Assembly: GCF_003991585.1 (NCBI RefSeq)
Contig: NZ_PQSP01000011.1
Coordinates: 1 to 64,000, forward strand
Direction of reading: 5' to 3'
Source of the DNA: Saezia sanguinis
Lineage (GTDB): Bacteria; Pseudomonadota; Gammaproteobacteria; Burkholderiales; Burkholderiaceae_C
DNA length: 64,000 nucleotides
Shown here: positions 58,286 to 64,000 of the stretch, piece by piece
Position numbering within the stretch: the stretch's first letter is position 1
Layout: each line of letters opens with the position of its first letter
Program-made: the position numbers and the translations under genes
The notes under the pieces: generated by a model
What the model saw: the letters and a program-made list of their open reading frames with translations, nothing else
What the model was told of the DNA's origin: nothing
The model's database searches: none

Positions 58286-58621
58286 AATTGAAAACGGGTC
58301 AAAAAAGTAAAAGAGAGTATTGTACTGTGCCGTAAAAAAAGCCGGCATTACCGGCACTTTAGAGAAAGTGCGGAGTTTAAAAAATTAACGATGTTTAAAA
58401 TGAGAGCAGCTACCTGCACCTGACGCTAAGCACCCATGGCTGGTATATGATGAGGGTGTCTGTGGTGATTTTAATTTTCAGAGAATCGGCCTGTAATACG
58501 GGTTTGCCCATAAACCATGCCTGCGGCAAACAGACCTCAAAAAGCAAGGTAGGCGTTATATATAAAAATTCTGCCTGGCGTGGCCAATAGATGTGCTTTT
58601 ATTCAAAATCCGGATAAGCGT
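58286..58621. other. Spacer between the CheX-like gene and the YdhR-like gene
   Basis: A 336-nt gap without a convincing ORF. On the minus strand it has a hairpin GTTTGCC/GGCAAAC (58502-58531) and the strong terminator at 58334-58355, so the CheX transcript has a structured tail of over 250 nt. It could hide a small RNA. Confidence 0.45.
58334..58355 (-). terminator. Terminator of the kinase-CheY-CheX transcript
   Basis: On the minus strand GCCGG pairs with CCGGC around TAATG, followed by seven U. It is 267 nt after the CheX-like stop codon. Confidence 0.8.
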
Positions 58622-59092
58622 TTAGACATTCTTTTCAATATCAACGCAAACAAGAGCCGGATACTTGTTCCAGGACAATACAATCATATAAGGGTGTTTG
58701 CGAACACGGGCTTTTGTTTTATTGGTGCCTTGCAGTTTGATTGGAACAGAGACGGTTAGCGCATCTCCATGCGACAGTTTTTTACGGGCGTTGCCGGCAA
58801 ATGTGTTTGCAATTTCTCCGACAATGTCCAGTAAATTGTTGTCATCAAGGTTGACTTCTTGTTGCAGAAGCAAGATTTCACGCAGCATCTGTTTAGGCAT
58901 GGAGACGATGATCTGTCCATCGTAGCTGCCCGAAAGCGTGACAATGCCATTGAACTCATAACCCTCAATATCAACGGTACCTAAAAATGCGGAAGTAATT
59001 TCGGGTTCACTCTGTACCGTTTTTTTGAAAAAATTCCGCACGGAATCCACAAAGAACTTGAGTTCTTCTTCGTTTAATGAATTAAGAATCAT
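58622..59092 (-). CDS. CheX-like phosphatase domain protein
   Basis: A 156-residue protein of the CheX/CheC family, which dephosphorylate CheY. The signature helix is DIVGEIANTFAGNARKKL (Glu93, Asn96; catalytic Glu-x-x-Asn), preceded by LLLQQEVNLDDNN. It ends the three-gene unit kinase-CheY-CheX, 13 nt after cheY. The context suggests it removes phosphate from that CheY. No other chemotaxis genes are in the window. Confidence 0.83.
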   Translation of the reverse strand: MILNSLNEEELKFFVDSVRNFFKKTVQSEPEITSAFLGTVDIEGYEFNGIVTLSGSYDGQIIVSMPKQMLREILLLQQEVNLDDNNLLDIVGEIANTFAGNARKKLSHGDALTVSVPIKLQGTNKTKARVRKHPYMIVLSWNKYPALVCVDIEKNV

Positions 59093-59105
59093 ACAGATCC
59101 ATCCT

Positions 59106-59477
59106 TCAGGTTACTTCGGAAACATCCAGAAGTGCAAGCATCAATTCTTCATCTGTGAAAGGTTTGGGTAAAAAACCGCAGGCCCCCAGTCGCAGTGCAA
59201 CAATCGCGGTGGCTTTATCATCAAGCGCGCTGACCACCAGAATTTTAATGTCAGGATTAAGCTGGATCAGTCTGGAAATGGCTTCAATGCCATCCATTTG
59301 TGGCATGGTGAGATCCATGGTCACAACATCGGGAAACGCTTTGCGGGCAATCTGCAAAGCCTGCTGCCCGTCAGGAGCAAGTCCGACGATCTCAATGTTG
59401 GAATCCTTGTATTTACGCACAATGCGTAAAATCCGGCTTCGGATGGTATTGGAGTCATCAACGATCATTAAACGCAT
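59106..59477 (-). CDS. CheY-like single-domain response regulator
   Basis: A 123-residue receiver domain with no output domain. The acidic pair is Asp7/Asp8 in IVDDSN, the phosphoacceptor Asp55 in VVTMDLTMPQMDG, Ser83 in VVSALDD and Lys105 in GFLPKPF. The start at 59477 is the first ATG; the TTG at 59489 is rejected. It lies 8 nt after the kinase gene and is surely its target. The output must be protein-protein interaction. Confidence 0.93.
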   Translation of the reverse strand: MRLMIVDDSNTIRSRILRIVRKYKDSNIEIVGLAPDGQQALQIARKAFPDVVTMDLTMPQMDGIEAISRLIQLNPDIKILVVSALDDKATAIVALRLGACGFLPKPFTDEELMLALLDVSEVT

Positions 59478-59485
59478 AAAGCTTC

Positions 59486-61642
59486 TCAAACGGAAAATGT
59501 GAGGGCAAATTCGGTATATAAACCGGGGCGAGAAGATACATTCAAATGTGGTTTGTTCAATTGATTGATATTGTTAACGACCAGATCAAGCCCGGAACCA
59601 CGGCCAGCATGCATTGTGATATTTTTGGCCGTGGAAAAATCCGGTCTAAATATTTGCAAGGCAATTTCCTTATTGGACATGCCATCCAGTTCTTTCTGGT
59701 TGAACCAGCCAAGCTTTAACAGCTTTTGGCGGATGCGGTCAATTTGTAAGCCGGTACCATCGTCGCGCACACTTAAAGACCATCCGTTTGAATTAACGCG
59801 CTTGAGACGAATGTCAATGTTGCCCGCTTCGGGCTTTTGTCCTGCCGCGCGCTCTTCCGGTGTTTCCAGGCCATGGACAATGGCATTGCGAACCAGTTGT
59901 ATCACGATTTCACGCACCAGCCGGGCGGTATCCATCGGTATGCAATCCCAGCCGTCGTCGCATGCAATGTTGAGTTGCGCATTTTTGTTGTGATCTTCAG
60001 ATGCGTTGTTCACAAGACGGGTGAGCATCTTGTTGTCAAGAGGATTGATTGCCAGCGGGGAGTGTATGCGGGGGGAGGGTTCTTGCTCACTGTCGGTGTT
60101 AGTGCTGGTAGCGGCAGCGTCTAAGAAAAGTGTTTTTAATGTGGAAATGATACTTAACAGGTTGCCAAGCGGAATTGGCAGTGCAAGCAAAGACTCTCCA
60201 ATCGGTTTGTTCTCGTGAACAATGTCTTTGATTTCTTTCAGCTCGGATTCAAATGTATGGGCCAATTCACAAACGCTGTCCAGATTCAGGGCAGAGGCAT
60301 TTCCTTTAATCGCGTGAATGATTCGGGCGATTTCATCCAGGGTTGCAGCAAGTTTGGTTTGCGTTTTTGAATCCGATGTTTCGCGTAACAGGTCATTCAC
60401 ATATAACAGGCTTTTTTCCGTTTGCTCTATGAATGAACGCAACTCAACAGGGTCTGCTTCCATGGCTTTAAGCAACATGGAGAATTCTTTTTGTGAACGG
60501 TACCGTTCATCACGCAACTTGGCCTCGAGCTCCATTTGGTGGGTGATGTCCTGGATGGTTACAAGCAGGTGTTGCACTTCTTCGCTTTTTTTATCCATCA
60601 CACGGCTGAAGCTGAATGCGAGGTAATGGCTTTTCTGAATCTGAAGTCTATTGGTGACCTGCACTTCAACTTCAGACAGCGGGTTGATGCTTCGCACCAG
60701 ATGATCTTTGATATGGGGAGAGAGCAATAATTTGAGATATTCCTGCGCATCGTGCAGAACTTTGGTAGAAACACGGGGGGCCAATATCTCAAAAAAATCG
60801 TCACCGGGATTGATTTTTTGCCCGAACAAGGTACTGGCAGAGGCCGAGATTTGCGACCCGATCCGGCAAGAAGGCGTTACGAGGAAAAGCCCTTCCTGCA
60901 CTGTATTGAGAATCTCGCGGTTTTCCGCGTTTACGATTTCGATGGCATCGTCAGACCTGCGTAACTGGTGAATGAATTTATATAAAATAAAAGCAAAGTT
61001 AAGCAGAGCGAGGATAATCCCGACAGTTTGCACCATGCGTAAGAAAGATGCCCGGTTTTCCGCCTGCAACTCCAGCGCGGTTGTCAGCTCGTTCATCAGG
61101 TGCAGCAACTGGGTGTTATGTTCCAGGGCATATGTCATGACCTGTTGTTCTTGCTCTGGTGTGGCCGTGTTTTCAAGTACAGGCTGCAACAGGCGATAGT
61201 AAGGCGCCCAGATTTCTGAGGCTTTTTGCAAAACACTTAAAGTCTGCGAGTCTTGAACGGCCTTCAAATACGTGGCTTGGCCATCACCTCCAGTGACGAT
61301 TCCTCCAGACTGAAACGCCTGCAAGGTCGTGTCGAACATGGAGGTGGCTTCTTTAAGCTCAACCAAGTTGCGTTGAGAAGAGGTTTGCGGTTCTCCGCTG
61401 ACGATCAGCAATGCTTTGATCGTGCGCTGGCTGAGCATTCGTTGCCGTCCTGCCAGGTTGATTCCCAAAGCATCTTCCTTGATTTGAAAAGATGTGTAGA
61501 AGTTAAGGATCAGAACCCCTAAATCAAACAGCAGAAAACAGGCAATGGCAATGATAATGGTCCGGTAGCGACCAGAGAGAATCGATCCTTTTCGGTTCTT
61601 TCCTGAGATTTTCCGGGTGGAGGAAGTGGATTGCTCAGCCAT
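59486..61642 (-). CDS. Membrane CheA-like kinase with a PilJ-type sensor
   Basis: A 718-residue sensor kinase of unusual build. A first transmembrane helix (about 27-48) is followed by a PilJ/NarX-like helical sensor starting GINLAGRQRMLSQR (60-73) and a second helix (about 203-225). A PAS-like region (about 240-365) and a coiled coil (to about 400) follow. An Hpt-like segment has IIHAIKGNASAL with His443. The GHKL ATPase has LVRNAIVHGLETPEER (Asn586, His590), DDGTGL (627-632) and GRGSGLDLV (680-688). This is CheA logic (phosphate on an Hpt His), but with a membrane sensor in the same chain and no CheW-like domain. The start at 61642 has AAAGAG upstream. It heads the CheY/CheX operon. Confidence 0.88.
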   Translation of the reverse strand: MAEQSTSSTRKISGKNRKGSILSGRYRTIIIAIACFLLFDLGVLILNFYTSFQIKEDALGINLAGRQRMLSQRTIKALLIVSGEPQTSSQRNLVELKEATSMFDTTLQAFQSGGIVTGGDGQATYLKAVQDSQTLSVLQKASEIWAPYYRLLQPVLENTATPEQEQQVMTYALEHNTQLLHLMNELTTALELQAENRASFLRMVQTVGIILALLNFAFILYKFIHQLRRSDDAIEIVNAENREILNTVQEGLFLVTPSCRIGSQISASASTLFGQKINPGDDFFEILAPRVSTKVLHDAQEYLKLLLSPHIKDHLVRSINPLSEVEVQVTNRLQIQKSHYLAFSFSRVMDKKSEEVQHLLVTIQDITHQMELEAKLRDERYRSQKEFSMLLKAMEADPVELRSFIEQTEKSLLYVNDLLRETSDSKTQTKLAATLDEIARIIHAIKGNASALNLDSVCELAHTFESELKEIKDIVHENKPIGESLLALPIPLGNLLSIISTLKTLFLDAAATSTNTDSEQEPSPRIHSPLAINPLDNKMLTRLVNNASEDHNKNAQLNIACDDGWDCIPMDTARLVREIVIQLVRNAIVHGLETPEERAAGQKPEAGNIDIRLKRVNSNGWSLSVRDDGTGLQIDRIRQKLLKLGWFNQKELDGMSNKEIALQIFRPDFSTAKNITMHAGRGSGLDLVVNNINQLNKPHLNVSSRPGLYTEFALTFSV

Positions 61643-61740
61643 ATTACTTACTCTTTCTGGCAGAACCTTTTTAAAACCCAAATAAGGTGCCACCTTGGTA
61701 AAAGCATTGAAATATTTCTAAAGAACCGGGATTTTTTGTC

Positions 61741-61782
61741 AATATATGACTTTTATATTGGCAAATGCTTGATTTTTATCAA
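61741..61782 (-). promoter_or_regulatory. FNR-type promoter of the CheA-like kinase operon
   Basis: TTGATTTTTATCAA (61769-61782) is a perfect FNR box (TTGAT-N4-ATCAA). On the minus strand a -10 box TATATT (61741-61746) lies such that, with a start at 61734, the FNR site is centred at -41.5. This is the class II activator position. No separate -35 is needed in such promoters. Confidence 0.75.
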
Positions 61783-61918
61783 TCGTAAATGCGCGTATCA
61801 GTGCACAAAAATGGAGATTTCAGGAGTTAGATCAAGTTTTAAAACAATAAAGCCTAAACAGGCCGTGTGCCGTTATGCAGAGGTAGATTGAACAGTAGAA
61901 ATTTGAAGAATACGGCAA

Positions 61919-61956
61919 TAAAAAACAGCCACCTCGCGCTCCAACGCAAAGTGGCT
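61919..61956 (-). terminator. Terminator after hldD
   Basis: On the minus strand AGCCACTTTGCG pairs with CGCGAGGTGGCT (12 pairs, two G-U) around a 6-nt loop and is followed by GTTTTTT. It begins 32 nt after the stop codon. Confidence 0.88.
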
Positions 61957-61987
61957 TGCATGGATATGGCAGAGCTATTTGAAACGG

Positions 61988-62971
61988 CTAGCGATAGCTG
62001 TCCGGATTGGATAAATAGTTCTCAATGTAATCGGTGATACCGGCTTCCAATGAGCGGAAACTGACGTTTAGCCCGGCGGAACGGGCCTTGCCCATATCGG
62101 CTTCTGTATAGTACTGGTAGCGGCTTTTCAGCTCTTCGGGCATATCCTTAAAAGAGATTTCGACCGGTTTGCCAATGGTCTTTTCCATGGCTTTGACCAG
62201 ATCGATGAATGAGCGGGCATTACCGGTCCCCATGTTAAAAATGCCGCTGACAGCAGGATGGTCCACAAACCAGAGTACGGCCTGGGAACAATCTTTGACA
62301 TAGACAAAATCGCGTTTTTGCTGGCCGTCTTCGATATCCGGGCGATCCGATTTGAAAAGTTTGACTGCACCCCAGGTCTGGATGTCATCATAAAACTTGG
62401 TGATCACGCTGCGCATATCGCCTTTATGGTATTCGTTCGGGCCATAGACGTTAAAAAATTTCAGCCCGACCCATTGCGGAGGGGTTTTTCCATCCGCAAT
62501 GCGCTGGGCAAAAATAAGGTCGGTCGCATTTTTGCTCCAGCCATAAGGGTTCAACGGCCGCAATTTGCTCAGCGCTTCAATAGAGTCGTCATCTTTCAGC
62601 AGGCTTTCCAGTGCGCCATAAGTTGCGGCAGAAGAAGCATAAATGAACGGGACTTTATGCTGGGTACACCAGTCCCACAACATCACAGAGTAGTTGATGT
62701 TGCGCTCGACCAGCAAATCAACATTTTTTTCCGTGGTTGCCGTAATGGCGCCCATGTGAATGATGGATTCGATCTTGGTTGCGTTGTTATCCAGAAATGA
62801 AAGGGTCTGCTCCGGTGCAACAAAGGCGGCAATGTTTCTTTTAACCAGATTGCGCCACTTGTTTTCTTCGCCAAACCAGTCGATAACAGCGATAGGACCT
62901 CTTCCGGCATCCTGCAGTTCTGCGACAATGTTTGATCCGATGAATCCGGCAGCACCAGTAACGATAATCAT
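61988..62971 (-). CDS. hldD: ADP-L-glycero-D-manno-heptose-6-epimerase
   Basis: A 327-residue extended SDR that finishes ADP-heptose for the LPS inner core. The NADP loop is TGAAGFIGSN (5-14); Tyr143 and Lys147 of PYGWSK form the catalytic pair; VIDWFGEENKWRNL and FFNVYGPNEYHKGDM are family hallmarks. The frame is open to 63193, but the protein clearly starts at 62971. It lies 25 nt after the heptosyltransferase gene, which uses its product. Confidence 0.96.
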   Translation of the reverse strand: MIIVTGAAGFIGSNIVAELQDAGRGPIAVIDWFGEENKWRNLVKRNIAAFVAPEQTLSFLDNNATKIESIIHMGAITATTEKNVDLLVERNINYSVMLWDWCTQHKVPFIYASSAATYGALESLLKDDDSIEALSKLRPLNPYGWSKNATDLIFAQRIADGKTPPQWVGLKFFNVYGPNEYHKGDMRSVITKFYDDIQTWGAVKLFKSDRPDIEDGQQKRDFVYVKDCSQAVLWFVDHPAVSGIFNMGTGNARSFIDLVKAMEKTIGKPVEISFKDMPEELKSRYQYYTEADMGKARSAGLNVSFRSLEAGITDYIENYLSNPDSYR

Positions 62972-62996
62972 GGAAGTATCCGTTCGGTAAAAATAT

Positions 62997-64000
62997 TTAA
63001 AAACCGGGCGCGGGCGTTTGTGCCAGCTGTCCCATGACCTGATCAACCGTGATGTTAAAAAGACGGTCTGATACCACGTAGTGCTGTATCGGGTCATGGT
63101 CCAGGGTCGGGCGAGGCCCCATGATAATATAGCACAGGCAGTCGCAGGCAGCGGCAATCTGACACAGCCCGGTATCGTTGCCAATACAGGCATCGGTGCA
63201 TTTTACCGCGGCAGAGCTTTCCAGAATCGGCGTATCGGTAACGATTTCGACCTGGTGCTGGTGCGCCGCAGGAATCTGCTGCTGGATGGCGGTAGCCATT
63301 TCGTGGTCCATTTTACCGCCCAACAGCAGCACACCAAAGCCACGGGCCACGAGCGCCTGGGCCAGACGGGTGTAGTTTTCCACCCCCCATTGTTTAAAGT
63401 CTTCCGATGAGCCAATTGCCAGCGTGTAAAGCGGCCTAGGCAAGTGTGCCAGACGGCGGGCCATTTTTGCTTCCAGTTCCTGCGGAATGGTCATTTTCGG
63501 GATGATGGGCGCGTCACAAAAACCGTGGGCAATACAGAACGCGGTAGCGTCGTGGTATACAGGGTTGGATTTGCCCGCAAAACGCTCTATATAAGGAGGC
63601 TGATTCAGAAAAATGCGCTGGGTCCAGCGGTAGCCATAACCCAGGCGCTGTGGAATTCCGGCCCAACAAGCAATCAGCCCCCGGCTGGCCCGGCCGGAAA
63701 ACAGCACGATGCGGTCAAACTCATGTCCTTTGAGGGTATTCACAATATTTTTCATGCGGCCCAGACGGTTCTTACGCGAATTATTCTTGTCCAGTGTGCG
63801 TGGCAGATGGTAGTAATCAATATACTCACTCACGCAGGTTTCGGGCGCCATGATCTGCCTGGCCAGGGTTGTCGGTGCGGCAACCAGAGCGACCTGATCA
63901 TTCCGGCTGGTCTTGGCGACCGCACGAATATAGGGAATGTGCCAGATGAGGTCGCCAATCCCGGTTTGCTGGTGCAGCACGACGGTTTTGGGGCGCTGGT
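62997..64000 (-). CDS. Glycosyltransferase family 9 (heptosyltransferase), 5' end outside window
   Basis: At least 334 residues of a GT9 enzyme that adds heptose to the LPS core. The N-terminal VVLHQQTGIGDLIWHIPYIRA is the acceptor-side loop with catalytic Asp in GIGD. The C-terminal half has KQWGVENYTRLAQALVARGFGVLLLGG and CIGNDTGLCQIAAA. The frame is open to the window edge, and homologues begin a few residues before this point, so only a short N-terminal part is missing. A GTG at 63980 is unlikely to be the start. Followed by hldD. Heptosyltransferase I, II or III is not resolvable. Confidence 0.85.
   Translation of the reverse strand, partial: QRPKTVVLHQQTGIGDLIWHIPYIRAVAKTSRNDQVALVAAPTTLARQIMAPETCVSEYIDYYHLPRTLDKNNSRKNRLGRMKNIVNTLKGHEFDRIVLFSGRASRGLIACWAGIPQRLGYGYRWTQRIFLNQPPYIERFAGKSNPVYHDATAFCIAHGFCDAPIIPKMTIPQELEAKMARRLAHLPRPLYTLAIGSSEDFKQWGVENYTRLAQALVARGFGVLLLGGKMDHEMATAIQQQIPAAHQHQVEIVTDTPILESSAAVKCTDACIGNDTGLCQIAAACDCLCYIIMGPRPTLDHDPIQHYVVSDRLFNITVDQVMGQLAQTPAPGF

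Larger units (their letters stand above)
61643..61987. other. Spacer with FNR-type promoter and hldD terminator
   Basis: A 345-nt gap. Leftward it contains the FNR-type promoter (61741-61782) of the kinase operon and a 92-nt leader. The right part holds the hldD terminator (61919-61956). No gene is seen. Confidence 0.6.

Noticed and set aside
58441..58570. Cyclic-di-GMP riboswitch suggested by GGCAAACC on the minus strand
   Set aside because: The other conserved elements of the GEMM aptamer are missing and the match is limited to a few bases.
62972..63193. 74-residue N-terminal extension of HldD
   Set aside because: It overlaps the heptosyltransferase gene, and the true N-terminus MIIVTGAAGFIGSN is obvious.

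Overview
The window looks like the replication-origin-proximal part of a betaproteobacterial chromosome, with moderate GC. The gene order (rpmH-rnpA-yidD-yidC, dnaA-dnaN-gyrB, metX-metW, kdsD-kdsC-lptC, mreBCD-mrdA-rodA) and the protein sequences fit Burkholderiales, most probably Oxalobacteraceae and perhaps Oxalobacter. The genus is my inference; no 16S rRNA gene or database search supports it. I see no insertion sequence, prophage or CRISPR array.

Layout. 1-547: start of tuf preceded by tRNA-Tyr, tRNA-Gly and tRNA-Thr. 0.75-4 kb: a small envelope block with a YcfL-like protein, then a COG3014-like lipoprotein, a second YcfL-like lipoprotein and LpoB. 4-11.7 kb: ung and the trp genes, with trpE split from trpGDC by a LysM-FecR protein and two long spacers. 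11.9-15.7 kb: rep, an unknown exported protein and pldA. 15.7-19.1 kb: gph, rpe, an unknown secreted protein and pip. 19.1-25.1 kb: the elongasome genes mreBCD-mrdA-rodA. 25.3-28.7 kb: gatCAB. 28.8-36.5 kb: uup, a DAHP synthase with an attenuator, a GyrI-like protein, a FAD oxidase, two YgdI/YgdR lipoproteins, ubiX, and crcB under a fluoride riboswitch. 36.5-41.1 kb: parB-parA-rsmG-mnmG with two parS sites. 41.5-43.3 kb: metX-metW under a SAM-II-type riboswitch. 43.6-47.1 kb: a glycine-rich RRM protein, an SDR, lptC, kdsC and kdsD. 47.1-57.9 kb: mnmE, yidC, yidD, rnpA, rpmH, the origin region, dnaA, dnaN, gyrB and fabA. 58-61.7 kb: a YdhR-like protein and a CheA-like kinase/CheY/CheX module. 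62-64 kb: hldD and a heptosyltransferase that runs off the window.

The most interesting signals are regulatory. (1) The DAHP synthase gene is preceded by a 25-residue leader ORF containing FFYGYFWF and followed by an intrinsic terminator, an attenuator that could read Phe, Tyr and Trp together. (2) The membrane CheA-like kinase/CheY/CheX operon has a perfect FNR box placed exactly as in a class II FNR promoter. (3) metX has a SAM-II-like aptamer followed by a terminator. (4) An 18-bp perfect palindrome fills the whole spacer between the -35 and -10 boxes of the GyrI-like gene. (5) A textbook fluoride riboswitch precedes crcB.

Most genes are housekeeping: translation (tRNAs, tuf, gatCAB, rpmH, rnpA, mnmE, mnmG), replication and segregation (dnaA, dnaN, gyrB, parAB, parS), envelope building (mre/rod, lptC, kdsCD, hldD, yidC, pldA, lpoB) and amino-acid synthesis (trp, DAHP synthase, metXW). 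On both sides of dnaA transcription points away from the dnaA-dnaN region, as expected at an origin.
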